Both the position numbers and the translations under genes were made by a program. This document shows, in pieces, positions 18,327-28,022 of a stretch of DNA of 64,000 nt. The stretch spans positions 2,663,192-2,727,191 of the forward strand of contig NZ_JAPMLV010000001.1 in NCBI RefSeq assembly GCF_026420145.1, given 5' to 3'. The DNA comes from Enterobacter pseudoroggenkampii (lineage in GTDB: Bacteria; Pseudomonadota; Gammaproteobacteria; Enterobacterales; Enterobacteriaceae). Under the pieces are notes generated by a model. That model saw only the letters and a list, made by a program, of their open reading frames with translations. It searched no databases and was not told the DNA's origin. Within the stretch, counting starts at the first letter, position 1. Each line of letters begins with the position of its first letter.

Positions 18327-18955
18327 TGTAACGTCACCTCCTGCGCAAACTGTTTACCCAATTCCATATCCTCGGGCGGTGCATCTTCTTTATCAAGCGA
18401 GACCGCAAAGTTCAGCGTCTCTTCGCTGGGTTTGGGGGTGTGCACGCCAATTTTGCAGCTTTTTTGCAGCGCGTCCGGCAGCCGTACGTCGCTGTCTTTG
18501 TCATAGCGCATGTCAACATAGTAGGTAGGGTCAAAGGTGGAAAAGCGGTACGTTTGCCCCGCCAGCGGCTGCGGATGCGCCAGCGGAAGCACGAACGTCA
18601 GCACCGCCTGGTGCCCTTCACGCGTCATCCCGTATTCCGTGGGTCGGTTCAGAAATTTGACCTTTTGCCCGTTGTGCCAGAATTCAGTGAAGTAGTGCTG
18701 GCCGAGTACGTTGGCCATTACTTCCGCCGCCAGCTTTTTCCAGATTTCATCGCCGGGCTTCGCATTTCCCGCATCGTAGAGCAGATCGGCCGAGGTGATT
18801 TCATCCATCGTCCAGCGCATTTTCAGGCCGCTCAATTGCGTGCCGTCGGTGACCAGCTCGGTTTTGAGGTCGATAAAGCTGTGAGGGTGTGCGCTGGCGG
18901 TTAAGCTGATAACCGCCAAAAATAACGCCATCGCACATTGTTTAACTGTTTGCAT
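18317..18955 (-). CDS. DUF1007 family periplasmic protein, partner of the nickel/cobalt transporter
   Basis: A 212-residue protein with an N-terminal signal peptide (MQTVKQCAMALFLAVISLTASA, cleavage likely before HPHSF). The mature N terminus His-Pro-His is a plausible metal-binding site, characteristic of this family. DUF1007 proteins are commonly encoded beside nickel/cobalt transporters and are thought to handle the metal in the periplasm; function is not established. The ATG at 18955 has GAGGAA upstream; a TTG immediately before it is in frame. Confidence 0.85.
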   Translation of the reverse strand: MQTVKQCAMALFLAVISLTASAHPHSFIDLKTELVTDGTQLSGLKMRWTMDEITSADLLYDAGNAKPGDEIWKKLAAEVMANVLGQHYFTEFWHNGQKVKFLNRPTEYGMTREGHQAVLTFVLPLAHPQPLAGQTYRFSTFDPTYYVDMRYDKDSDVRLPDALQKSCKIGVHTPKPSEETLNFAVSLDKEDAPPEDMELGKQFAQEVTLQCQ

Positions 18956-19080
18956 CAATTCCTCACGTCAAAAATTCTGTGATGTTCCCCAGCAATCCTG
19001 AGTGAAAGGCCTGCCGGCGCGCTTTTCAGCGCTCATCCTTTAGCTATTCTTATCAAACATTCACACTGGATACCCGACAG

Positions 19081-20358
19081 ATGATGACGACGCTTGAAAT
19101 TCCATCTGTGCTTTCCAGTTCGCAGCGCCGCTGCCAGGTGCTTTTGATGCTTTACCTGCCCGATGCTGCCGTCACCGCACAGAGCATAATCGCTGCCAAC
19201 GGCGTGGACGACGCGATGGCACGGCAAGATATAGCCGAGACGCGCGATGAAATCCAGCGCTATCACCGGCTGGATATCGTTACGCACCACGACGGCTGCT
19301 ACCGGATTGAAGGCACAGCCCTGAATCAGCGTTTATGCCTGCTGCACTGGCTGCGCCGGGCGCTGCGGCTTTGCCCGCAGTTCGTCTCGCACCAGTTTAC
19401 CCCCGCATTAAAAACCGCGCTTAAACAACACGGCATCGCGCGGCCGCTTTACGACGATGCGAACCTGCGGGCACTGATCGGCTTCTGCTCACGCAAGCTC
19501 CAGCGCCAGTTTGAATGCCGCGACGTCCAGTTTTTACAGCTTTATCTGCAATACTGCCTTATTCAGCACCAGCTCGGGAATACGCCGCAGTTTTCCCACG
19601 TTCAGCGCAGCTGGACCCAGTCGAGAGGGGAGTATTTTACGGCGCAGGAGATCGTGCGCCACTGGAGACGGCGCGTCCCGCAGGGTGCCCACGGGGATGA
19701 ACAGCTGTTTCTGGCGCTGCTGTTTATGATGCTCCGCACCCCCGATCCGGTGCTTGATAAGCACCAGCAGGATCAGCGTCTACGCCGGGCCATCGTGCGC
19801 ATGGTGGCCCGCTTTCGTTCCCAGACCGGGATGAACTTCAGCGATGAACAAGGGCTGACCGATCAGCTGTATATCCATCTGGCTCAGGCGCTGGACCGTT
19901 CGCTGTTTGAGATCGGCATCGACAATAGCCTGCCGGAGGAGATCCACCGCCTTTATCCCCGACTGTTACGCACCACGAAAGAGGCGCTGTTTGAGCTGGA
20001 GGCGGAATTTGGCCTGCGTTTTTCCGATGAAGAGATGAGCCTCGTGGCGGTGATTTTTGGTGCCTGGCTGATGCAGGAGACTGACCTGCATGAAAAACAG
20101 GTGATCCTGCTGACGGGAGACGATAAAGCCAGCGAGGAGCAGATCGAACAGCAGCTTCGCGAGCTGACGCTGCTGCCGCTCAACATTCGCTACCTGACGC
20201 TGCAGGCTTTTCAGAAAGAGGGGGCGCCGCGCGAAGCCGCGCTGGTTATCACCCCCTACCCTACGGCCCTGCCGCTGTTCTCGCCGCCGTTGATTCATGC
20301 CGTTGAGACATTGAACGCGCAGCAGCAAGAACATATTCGCGCCATGCTGGAATCATAG
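19081..20358 (+). CDS. csiE: Stationary-phase inducible protein CsiE
   Basis: A 425-residue protein close to E. coli CsiE. It has a winged-helix-like N-terminal region and PRD-type domains related to BglG/LicR regulators (C-terminal part about residues 180-400, with conserved DNSLPEEIHRLYPRL). In E. coli it is induced in stationary phase by cAMP-CRP and sigma S; its target is unknown. ATG at 19081 is followed by another ATG. Its last six bases overlap the convergent hcaT. Confidence 0.93.
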   Translation: MMTTLEIPSVLSSSQRRCQVLLMLYLPDAAVTAQSIIAANGVDDAMARQDIAETRDEIQRYHRLDIVTHHDGCYRIEGTALNQRLCLLHWLRRALRLCPQFVSHQFTPALKTALKQHGIARPLYDDANLRALIGFCSRKLQRQFECRDVQFLQLYLQYCLIQHQLGNTPQFSHVQRSWTQSRGEYFTAQEIVRHWRRRVPQGAHGDEQLFLALLFMMLRTPDPVLDKHQQDQRLRRAIVRMVARFRSQTGMNFSDEQGLTDQLYIHLAQALDRSLFEIGIDNSLPEEIHRLYPRLLRTTKEALFELEAEFGLRFSDEEMSLVAVIFGAWLMQETDLHEKQVILLTGDDKASEEQIEQQLRELTLLPLNIRYLTLQAFQKEGAPREAALVITPYPTALPLFSPPLIHAVETLNAQQQEHIRAMLES

Positions 20359-21498
20359 CGACGCGCGGGGAGCCACTTTAGGGCGAACAACGATGGCGGG
20401 CAAGGCGACCAGCGCCATCACCCAGAAGACGCCGTGCCCCAGATGCTGATAGAGGAACCCCGCAAACACCGTCATGATCGCGATACTGCCCCCCATCGCC
20501 ACTGCCGAATAGACGGCCTGCAGACGAATCACGTCCCCGCCCTCGCGCGCTGCGATATAGCGCATCGCCGCCAGATGGCACACGGTAAAGGTGCCGCAGT
20601 GAAGAATTTGCGCCACAATCAGCCACGGCAGATCGGTCGTCCAGCCCATAATCCCCCAGCGCGCCACCCCACACACGGCGGAAAGCAGCAGCAGGTCACG
20701 CGCGCCAAAGCGACGGAACAGTTTTTTGCTCAGGGCAAAGATAATGACTTCGGCCACCACGCCCAGCGACCATAGATAGCCCACGGCGGAAGCGGAATAC
20801 CCTGCCCCCTGCCAGTAGATAGCGCTGAAACCATAGTACGCCGCATGTGCCCCCTGAAGGAGGCACACGCACGCCAGAAAACGCCAGCTCTGCGCGACCA
20901 GGCTCCGCCATGCGGGCCAGCCGGCGCTCTCCTGATGGCGACTTTCCCCTTGCGGCATCACCGATGGTCGCAGCAGCATACCCAGCAGCATCGAGGCAAT
21001 GCCGATGCTCAGCAGGGCAAGAATGGCGCGGTAATCGTAAAGGCTGACCAGTTTGCCCACCAGCGCCGAGCCAATCACAAAGGCGATAGAGCCCCACAGA
21101 CGCACGCGACCGTAGTCCATGGTGATCTGCTTTTGCCAGGTGTTCGCCAGGGCATCCGTCAGCGGCACCAGCGGTGAGAAGAACAGGTTAAAGCCGACCA
21201 TCACCACCATCAGCCAGGCAAACTGGTGGCTGACCCAGAAGCAGGCCACAAAGACCAGGGTCAGCAGAGCAAGAATGCGCACGGCCTTGATCAGTAAGGA
21301 GGGATCGCTGACGCGCGGGGCAATCAGCAGGCTGCCGAGGAAACGCGCCACCAGCCCGGCCCCCAGCAGGACGCCGATGGTCTCGGGCGTCAGGCCGATA
21401 CCCTTGAGCCAGACGCTCCAGAAGGGCAGAAAAATACCGTAGCTAAAGAAATAGGTGAAATAACTGAGCGCCAGCCAGCGCGTGGAATGCAAGACCAT
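20353..21498 (-). CDS. hcaT: 3-phenylpropionate MFS transporter HcaT
   Basis: A 381-residue major facilitator with about twelve membrane segments, strongly similar to E. coli HcaT through its whole length (for example FTYFFSYGIFLPFWSVWLKGIGL). E. coli places it next to the hca dioxygenase genes for phenylpropionate. Those catabolic genes (hcaR, hcaEFCBD) are missing here: the next genes are a DUF2569 protein and yphA. The transporter is thus orphaned and its substrate in this organism is uncertain. Confidence 0.92.
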   Translation of the reverse strand: MVLHSTRWLALSYFTYFFSYGIFLPFWSVWLKGIGLTPETIGVLLGAGLVARFLGSLLIAPRVSDPSLLIKAVRILALLTLVFVACFWVSHQFAWLMVVMVGFNLFFSPLVPLTDALANTWQKQITMDYGRVRLWGSIAFVIGSALVGKLVSLYDYRAILALLSIGIASMLLGMLLRPSVMPQGESRHQESAGWPAWRSLVAQSWRFLACVCLLQGAHAAYYGFSAIYWQGAGYSASAVGYLWSLGVVAEVIIFALSKKLFRRFGARDLLLLSAVCGVARWGIMGWTTDLPWLIVAQILHCGTFTVCHLAAMRYIAAREGGDVIRLQAVYSAVAMGGSIAIMTVFAGFLYQHLGHGVFWVMALVALPAIVVRPKVAPRASL

Positions 21499-21614
21499 GA
21501 ATCCCTCCCGAAATCGAGGCCATAGTCTGGCGTTAAATCAAAGCCTGCGCAAGCAACTATTAACAAGTGAATAACACACATATTTAGCAGGGCCATAGCG
21601 GCCCTGCGAAACGG

Positions 21615-22106
21615 CTAGCGAACAAAGACCTGATTAATGCGTTTGGAAACCAGGAAGTAGGGGATCCAGATCGATGCGCCAACAATGGGGGAAAGCACAT
21701 TGCGAATATCAGCCATATCCAGCCTAGCGTCGAATACCCAGGCAGGTATGCCCACCAAATAGAGCACATAGACAACGCCCATTAAGTAGTAGGGGATGAT
21801 GATCTTACGGATACCCGACTTTCTTTTAAAGAAATACCAGCCTGCGGTCACGGTCAGAACCAAATCAATTATCACCACCGCGATACCCACCGCTCCAAAC
21901 AGGTTAATTCCCCCTGACTGGAAAAAGTGGAACACCGCAGCAAAGTAATTCCATGCTCCAATGGGCGTCATGATGAGGTTAATCACCAGGCCCGCCGCTG
22001 GGAGATAAAGCAGACCGTTAATTTTCTTTTCATCTGCGCGCTCACACTGATTGCACAGCCCGGACTCTTTATTTGCCTCTTCTTGCTGACATGATATGCA
22101 CTGCAT
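21615..22106 (-). CDS. DUF2569 membrane protein with N-terminal zinc-ribbon-like motif
   Basis: A 163-residue protein of unknown function. The N terminus has two CxxC pairs (CISC and CNQC, about residues 3-22) that could bind zinc. Four hydrophobic segments follow, typical of DUF2569 (YdgK-like) proteins. The ATG at 22106 has AAGGGA seven bases upstream; the frame continues 15 codons further without a ribosome site. AT content is higher than its neighbours, and it stands where E. coli has hca genes, which suggests acquired or lineage-specific DNA. Confidence 0.75.
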   Translation of the reverse strand: MQCISCQQEEANKESGLCNQCERADEKKINGLLYLPAAGLVINLIMTPIGAWNYFAAVFHFFQSGGINLFGAVGIAVVIIDLVLTVTAGWYFFKRKSGIRKIIIPYYLMGVVYVLYLVGIPAWVFDARLDMADIRNVLSPIVGASIWIPYFLVSKRINQVFVR

Positions 22107-22255
22107 AAATTTCCCTTGCCAAAGAAAAGAGACAATTTTACACGAAGTCATAATTTAACATCACGCCAATGCCTGATTTATGAAGAAAAGCTGAATGGAA
22201 GACTATGGATTTGTGTATTAATTTTAGATTGGGTCCCCTAAAAAATGAGCCAGCT

Positions 22256-22678
22256 ATGAACACTCTACGTTATTTCGATTTCGGTCAGTCACGTCACCTG
22301 CTGCTGCTGATTGGCCGCATCGCGCTTGTCGTGTTGTTTATTATCTTTGGTTATCCAAAACTGACGGGATTTAGCGGCACCGTACAATACATGACCTCGC
22401 TGGGGACGCCGATGCCCATGCTGGCGGCCATTATTGCGGTGGTGATGGAAGTGCCTGCCGCTATCCTGATCGTACTGGGCTTTTTCACCCGTCCTCTCGC
22501 GGTACTGTTTGTGTTCTACACCCTCGGAACGGCGGTGATTGGGCATCACTACTGGGATATGACCGGTGATGCGGTCGTACCGAATATGATTAACTTCTAC
22601 AAGAATATCAGTATTGCTGGCGCCTTTATTTTGCTGGCGATTGTTGGTCCCGGCGCGATTTCCCTTGACCGGCGTTAA
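22256..22678 (+). CDS. yphA: DoxX family inner membrane protein YphA
   Basis: A 140-residue protein with four membrane segments, the same length as E. coli YphA and highly similar ([10 protein letters not shown] start, [15 protein letters not shown] motif). DoxX-type proteins are linked to thiol or quinone redox balance, but YphA has no proven role. The start chosen matches E. coli; the frame is open 17 codons upstream. A bidirectional terminator follows. Confidence 0.92.
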   Translation: MNTLRYFDFGQSRHLLLLIGRIALVVLFIIFGYPKLTGFSGTVQYMTSLGTPMPMLAAIIAVVMEVPAAILIVLGFFTRPLAVLFVFYTLGTAVIGHHYWDMTGDAVVPNMINFYKNISIAGAFILLAIVGPGAISLDRR

Positions 22679-22684
22679 GCCATA

Positions 22685-22712
22685 AAAAAAGGCCGCAAGC
22701 GCGGCCTTTTTT
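22685..22712. terminator. Bidirectional terminator between yphA and glyA
   Basis: AAAAAAGGCCGC-AAGC-GCGGCCTTTTTT is a strong intrinsic terminator for both converging genes. Confidence 0.93.
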
Positions 22713-22732
22713 ATTTCTGCAAAGCAGAGGAA

Positions 22733-23986
22733 TTATGCGTATACCGGGAAGCGTGCGCAGATATCCAGAACTTTGCCTTTGACGCGCTCGATAACCGCTT
22801 CGTCATTGATGTTGTCCAGAACGTCACACATCCAGCCAGCCAGCTCTTTCACTTCTGCTTCTTTGAAGCCGCGGCGAGTCACGGCCGGAGAACCGATACG
22901 GATACCGGAGGTCACGAACGGGCTCTTCGGATCGTTTGGCACGCTGTTTTTGTTCACGGTGATGTTGGCGCGGCCCAGGGCAGCGTCAGCTTCTTTACCG
23001 GTCAGGTTCTTATCAACCAGATCCAGCAGGAACAGGTGGTTTTCAGTACCGCCGGATACCACTTTGTAGCCACGGTTCAGGAACACTTCCACCATCGCTT
23101 TGGCGTTCTTAGCAACCTGCTGCTGATAAACCTTGAACTCAGGCTCCATCGCTTCTTTCAGCGCGACCGCTTTTGCCGCGATAACGTGCATCAGTGGGCC
23201 GCCCTGCGCGCTTGGGAACACCGCGGAGTTCAGTTTTTTGTACAGCTCTTCGTCACCGCCTTTCGCCAGGATCAGGCCACCGCGTGGACCCGCCAGGGTT
23301 TTGTGGGTGGTGGTGGTCACAACGTGAGCGTGTGGAACCGGGTTCGGGTAAACGCCTGCGGCGATCAGACCCGCAACGTGCGCCATATCAACGAACAGGT
23401 AAGCACCGATGCTGTCTGCGATTTCACGCATTTTTGCCCAGTCAACGATACCGGAGTAAGCGGAGAAGCCACCGATGATCATCTTCGGCTTGTGCTCTTT
23501 AGCCTGCTTCGCCATGTCTTCGTAGTCAATTTTACCGGACTCATCGATACCGTAAGGGATGATGTTGTACAGTTTGCCGGAGAAGTTAACCGGGGAGCCG
23601 TGAGTCAGGTGGCCGCCCTGCGCCAGGTTCATACCCAGAACGGTATCGCCCGGCTGCAGCAGCGCGGTGTAAACCGCGAAGTTAGCCTGAGAGCCAGAGT
23701 GCGGCTGCACGTTCGCGTAGTCAGCGCCAAAGAGTTCTTTCGCACGGTCGATAGCCAGTTGCTCAACGATATCAACGTACTCGCAACCGCCGTAATAGCG
23801 TTTGCCAGGGTAACCTTCAGCATATTTGTTGGTCAGCTGAGAACCCTGCGCCTGCATGACGCGCGGGCTGGTGTAGTTTTCGGAGGCGATCAGTTCGATG
23901 TGCTCTTCCTGACGTACTTTTTCCTGCTCCATAGCCTGCCACAGTTCGGCATCATAATCGGCAATGTTCATTTCACGCTTTAACAT
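22733..23986 (-). CDS. glyA: Serine hydroxymethyltransferase GlyA
   Basis: A 417-residue PLP enzyme that converts serine and tetrahydrofolate to glycine and methylene-tetrahydrofolate, the main source of one-carbon units. The PLP lysine is in [16 protein letters not shown]. The start [12 protein letters not shown] matches E. coli. A PurR box lies upstream, which fits its role in purine supply. Confidence 0.98.
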   Translation of the reverse strand: MLKREMNIADYDAELWQAMEQEKVRQEEHIELIASENYTSPRVMQAQGSQLTNKYAEGYPGKRYYGGCEYVDIVEQLAIDRAKELFGADYANVQPHSGSQANFAVYTALLQPGDTVLGMNLAQGGHLTHGSPVNFSGKLYNIIPYGIDESGKIDYEDMAKQAKEHKPKMIIGGFSAYSGIVDWAKMREIADSIGAYLFVDMAHVAGLIAAGVYPNPVPHAHVVTTTTHKTLAGPRGGLILAKGGDEELYKKLNSAVFPSAQGGPLMHVIAAKAVALKEAMEPEFKVYQQQVAKNAKAMVEVFLNRGYKVVSGGTENHLFLLDLVDKNLTGKEADAALGRANITVNKNSVPNDPKSPFVTSGIRIGSPAVTRRGFKEAEVKELAGWMCDVLDNINDEAVIERVKGKVLDICARFPVYA

Positions 23987-24103
23987 CCGCATCTCCTGAC
24001 TCAGCTAACAAGTAAATTTTGGCCTGAAAAGGCAGTCCTGTTGGACGACGGGCAACAGTATAACTGATTAGTTCTGTGATAACAGGTCTTGACAAACGAT
24101 TTT

Positions 24104-24119
24104 ACGCAAACGTTTTCCT
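24104..24119 (-). promoter_or_regulatory. PurR operator upstream of glyA
   Basis: ACGCAAACGTTTTCCT matches the 16-base PurR consensus. It lies about 118 bases before glyA in the glyA-hmp divergent region. PurR with hypoxanthine or guanine represses glyA in E. coli. Confidence 0.88.
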
Positions 24120-24241
24120 ACCCGCCACGCAAGGGTTTGAGGAATAAAGCTCTCGCCCTTTCCAGCGGATTTCTTTTCAGGTTTGTGATGCATATTTTTC
24201 ATCTTGCAAAGAGCCATTTACAACGCAGGGGTATTTTTTAT

Positions 24242-24265
24242 AAGATGCATTTAAAATACATCATT
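24242..24265 (+). promoter_or_regulatory. NsrR operator upstream of hmp
   Basis: AAGATGCATTT-A-AAATACATCATT is the 11-1-11 inverted repeat recognised by the nitric-oxide-sensing repressor NsrR. It sits 25 bases before the hmp start, as in E. coli. Confidence 0.88.
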
Positions 24266-24290
24266 AAAGTGACATCAAAAGGACGCGCTC

Positions 24291-25481
24291 ATGCTCGACG
24301 CTCAAACCATCGCTACCGTAAAAGCCACCATTCCCCTGCTGGTGCAAACCGGCCCTAAACTCACCGCTCATTTCTACGATCGCATGTTCACGCACAACCC
24401 GGAGCTCAAAGAGATTTTCAACATGAGCAACCAGCGTAACGGCGATCAGCGTGAAGCGCTGTTCAACGCCATCGCGGCCTACGCCAGCAATATTGAAAAC
24501 CTGGCTGCACTGCTGCCCGCGGTGGAAAAAATCGCGCAGAAGCACACCAGCTTCCAGATCCAACCCGAGCAGTACAACATTGTGGGCGGCCACCTGCTGG
24601 CCACGCTGGACGAGATGTTCAGCCCGGGCCAGGAGGTGCTGGACGCGTGGGGTAAAGCCTACGGCGTGCTGGCAAACGTGTTTATCAACCGTGAAGCACA
24701 GATCTACAGTGAAAACGCCAGCAAGAACGGTGGCTGGGAAGGCACGCGGGCGTTCCGCATCGTCGAGAAAACCCCGCGCAGCGCATTGATTACCAGCTTT
24801 GAGTTTGAGCCGGTGGACGGACAGCCGGTGGCCGATTACCAGCCAGGGCAGTATCTGGGCGTGTGGCTGAAGCCAGAAGGCTTCCCGCATCAGGAGATCC
24901 GTCAGTATTCTCTTACCCGCAAGCCAAACGGCCAAGGCTACCGCATTGCGGTGAAGCGTGAGGACGGCGGTCAGGTTTCCAGCTGGCTGCACAACGAAGC
25001 GAACGTGGGCGACGTGGTCCATCTGGCCGCGCCGGCGGGCGACTTCTTTATGGCCGTTGAAGCAAACACCCCGGTTACGCTGATCTCTGCGGGCGTCGGC
25101 CAAACGCCAATGCTGGCGATGCTCGATACGCTGGCAAAATCACACCACGGTGCGCAGGTAAACTGGTTCCACGCTGCGGAAAACGGCGACGTGCACGCCT
25201 TTGCGGATGAGGTGAAAACGCTCGGGGCCTCCCTGCCGCGCTTTACCGCGCACACCTGGTATCGCCTGCCGACGGAGGCAGACCGCGCAGCTGCACGCTT
25301 TGACAGCGAAGGTCTGATGAATTTAAGCCAGATGGAAGGGGCGTTTAGCGCGCCGGACATGCAGTTCTACGTCTGTGGGCCGGTGGCGTTTATGCAGTAT
25401 GCCGCGCAGCAGCTGGTGGGGCTGGGCGTGAACAAAGACAGCATTCATTACGAGTGCTTCGGCCCGCATAAGGTGCTGTAA
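24291..25481 (+). CDS. hmp: Nitric oxide dioxygenase / flavohemoprotein Hmp
   Basis: A 396-residue cytoplasmic enzyme that oxidises NO to nitrate with O2 and NADPH. It has an N-terminal globin domain (about 1-138), an FAD domain with RQYSLT (about 150-260) and an NAD-binding domain with SAGVGQTPM (about 265-396). AAGGA precedes the ATG. The NsrR box shows the likely regulation by NO. Confidence 0.98.
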   Translation: MLDAQTIATVKATIPLLVQTGPKLTAHFYDRMFTHNPELKEIFNMSNQRNGDQREALFNAIAAYASNIENLAALLPAVEKIAQKHTSFQIQPEQYNIVGGHLLATLDEMFSPGQEVLDAWGKAYGVLANVFINREAQIYSENASKNGGWEGTRAFRIVEKTPRSALITSFEFEPVDGQPVADYQPGQYLGVWLKPEGFPHQEIRQYSLTRKPNGQGYRIAVKREDGGQVSSWLHNEANVGDVVHLAAPAGDFFMAVEANTPVTLISAGVGQTPMLAMLDTLAKSHHGAQVNWFHAAENGDVHAFADEVKTLGASLPRFTAHTWYRLPTEADRAAARFDSEGLMNLSQMEGAFSAPDMQFYVCGPVAFMQYAAQQLVGLGVNKDSIHYECFGPHKVL

Positions 25482-25485
25482 TGCA

Positions 25486-25515
25486 AAAAGCCCCTCGGTC
25501 GAGGGGCTTTTTTTT
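25486..25515 (+). terminator. Intrinsic terminator of hmp
   Basis: AAAAGCCCCTC-GGTC-GAGGGGCTTTT followed by more T residues, directly after the hmp stop. Confidence 0.93.
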
Positions 25516-25516
25516 C

Positions 25517-25544
25517 GCCGGGTGGCGGCTGCGCCTTACCCGGC
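25517..25544. repeat. Single REP element between hmp and glnB
   Basis: GCCGGGTGGCGGC...CCTTACCCGGC is a canonical REP palindrome in the space between two convergent genes. Confidence 0.8.
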
Positions 25545-25555
25545 CAGGAAAATGT

Positions 25556-25903
<348 letters not shown>

Positions 25904-25959
25904 TTAAACTCTTGCCTGTAAGCTGCCTCGTAATCGATTGCTCACAGTACCATACGGCA

Positions 25960-27297
25960 TTACTCTTTAAAATCGTTTGCTTCCAGCTCGTGGCGCGACA
26001 GCAGCTTGTAGAACTCGGTGCGGTTGCGTCCGGCCATGCGCGCGGCGTGGGTCACATTGCCTTTGGTGATCTGCAATAGCTTGCGCAGATAGTTGAGCTC
26101 AAACTGATTCCGCGCTTCGGCAAACGTCGGCAGCGCCGTGTTTTCCCCTTCCAGCGCCTGCTCCACCAGCGCGTCGCTGATGACCGGTGAAGAGGTCAGC
26201 GCCACGCACTGCTCAATCACGTTGACCAGCTGACGCACGTTGCCCGGCCAGCTTGCGGCCATCAGCCGCTTCATCGCATCGGTGGAAAACGCGCGCACGA
26301 ACGGTTTATGACGATCGGCCGCCTGGCGTAAAAGGTGGTTCGCCAGCAGCGGAATGTCTTCCGCACGTTCGGCCAGCGCCGGGATCTTCAGGTTGACCAC
26401 GTTCAGACGGTAGTAGAGATCTTCGCGGAACTCGTTGCGGGCCATCACTTTTGGCAGATCGCGGTGGGTAGCGGAGATAATTCGCACGTTAATATCGATA
26501 TCGCGGTTGCTGCCCAGCGGGCGCACTTTGCGCTCCTGCAACACGCGCAGCAGCTTAACCTGCAGCGGCGCGGGCATATCGCCAATCTCGTCCAGGAACA
26601 GCGTGCCGCCTTCCGCGGCCTGGAACAGCCCTTCCCGGCTGCTTACCGCCCCGGTGAATGCCCCGCGGGCGTGACCAAACAGTTCAGATTCAAGCAGCTG
26701 TTCCGGAAGCGCGCCGCAGTTAATGGCGATAAAGGCGTTTTTACTTCGCGGGCTGGCGTTATGGATCGCCTGGGCCAGGATCTCTTTCCCGGTGCCGCTC
26801 TGGCCGTTGATGAGCACGCTGACGTCGGACTGCGCCACCATCCGGGCCTGTTCAAGCAGACGCAGCATCACGGGGCTGCGGGTGACGATGGACTCCCGCC
26901 ACGCTTCATCCCCCGCCGGGACGGCGTGTTCCAGCGCGCTGTCGATTGCCTTATACAGCGCGTCTTTATCTACCGGCTTGGTCAGGAAGCTGAATACTCC
27001 CTGCTGCGTCGCGGCAACCGCATCCGGGATCGACCCGTGCGCCGTCAGGATAATCACGGGCATACCCGGCTGCTGCTTCTGGATCTCCGCGAACAGCTGC
27101 AGGCCATCCATTTCGTCCATCCGCAGGTCGCTTATCACCAGATCGATTTTCTCGCGGCTGAGGATCTTAAGCCCCTCCATCCCGCTTTCCGCGGTCACGA
27201 CGCTGTAGCCTTCACTCACCAGACGCATGCCCAGCAGCTTTAACAGCCCGGGATCGTCATCCACCAGTAACAGATGGGCAGGTTTACGGCTCGTCAT
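25960..27297 (-). CDS. glrR: Sigma-54-dependent response regulator GlrR
   Basis: A 445-residue activator. It has a receiver domain (1-120, phospho-acceptor Asp57 in VISDLRMDE), an AAA+ domain with Walker A GQSGTGKE and the sigma-54 contact loop GAFTGA, and a C-terminal Fis-type helix-turn-helix (AARMAGRNRTEFYKLL). It is phosphorylated by GlrK and activates the glmY sRNA promoter. Three matching binding sites lie upstream of glmY in this window. It overlaps qseG by 14 bases. Confidence 0.97.
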   Translation of the reverse strand: MTSRKPAHLLLVDDDPGLLKLLGMRLVSEGYSVVTAESGMEGLKILSREKIDLVISDLRMDEMDGLQLFAEIQKQQPGMPVIILTAHGSIPDAVAATQQGVFSFLTKPVDKDALYKAIDSALEHAVPAGDEAWRESIVTRSPVMLRLLEQARMVAQSDVSVLINGQSGTGKEILAQAIHNASPRSKNAFIAINCGALPEQLLESELFGHARGAFTGAVSSREGLFQAAEGGTLFLDEIGDMPAPLQVKLLRVLQERKVRPLGSNRDIDINVRIISATHRDLPKVMARNEFREDLYYRLNVVNLKIPALAERAEDIPLLANHLLRQAADRHKPFVRAFSTDAMKRLMAASWPGNVRQLVNVIEQCVALTSSPVISDALVEQALEGENTALPTFAEARNQFELNYLRKLLQITKGNVTHAARMAGRNRTEFYKLLSRHELEANDFKE

Positions 27298-28000
27298 GCT
27301 TCACATCCTCTTGTTTCGGCGTATCGCTGTCCGGTGCCGCAGATGAACTCCCCGGCTGATATTTGCGCGACGAGAGCTGCCTTTCGATATCGGTCAGGTT
27401 TTCCAGCTTACGCGTTGTGGTATCGAGCTGCGTACGTAAATGTTGCTGCTGCTGACGCAGCGTATCAAGCTCGCTGTCGGTTGACTGTTGCAGCTTGCTG
27501 TAGCGGGAGCGCTCTTCAGACAGCTGAAGCTGTAATGTCTGCCCATCGCGCCAGAGCTGGTATACCGGGCGTACCTGCACGGGAAGATTGACCACGAACG
27601 TGTCCAGTCGGGTCACGTTGGCGCGCCGTTCGACGGGGGTGATTTTCGCATCAGCCAGCAAAATGCCGCGCTTGAAAGCGTCCTGCCAGGTGTCGTCATC
27701 CAGCATCGCCGCCTTCGAGCGAGCGTCTACCGGGGCCAGACGCTGGGCGCAATCTATTCCACGCAGCCAGAACAGCGGGTTGCTTTCAACGTCATGACCT
27801 GACAGGTTCCAGATATCGTCACAGCGGGTTGAGAGGAAATCGGCCAGCTGGTTATCAGGCCATTTATCTTCTTGTTTATCGCTAATTGCACTTTGTGGCG
27901 CATGGGAAACACACCCTGCCAGAAATAAACAGGGCAGGCTCAGGCGAAGCGTGTTGCGGGAAAACACCGCGCGTACGGCGCGGGAAAAGACGTGTGACAT
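27284..28000 (-). CDS. qseG: Outer membrane lipoprotein QseG
   Basis: A lipoprotein of about 238 residues. The signal peptide ends in the lipobox LAGC (SLPCLFLAGCVSH), and a coiled-coil heptad region follows near residues 150-200. QseG contacts the sensor kinase GlrK (QseE) in the periplasm and stimulates it. The start MSHVF fits E. coli; an upstream ATG at 28021 directly after the glrK stop is an alternative, without a better ribosome site. It lies between the kinase and regulator genes. Confidence 0.9.
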   Translation of the reverse strand: MSHVFSRAVRAVFSRNTLRLSLPCLFLAGCVSHAPQSAISDKQEDKWPDNQLADFLSTRCDDIWNLSGHDVESNPLFWLRGIDCAQRLAPVDARSKAAMLDDDTWQDAFKRGILLADAKITPVERRANVTRLDTFVVNLPVQVRPVYQLWRDGQTLQLQLSEERSRYSKLQQSTDSELDTLRQQQQHLRTQLDTTTRKLENLTDIERQLSSRKYQPGSSSAAPDSDTPKQEDVKHDEP

Positions 28001-28022
28001 ACTCACCAGACATAGATTCATT

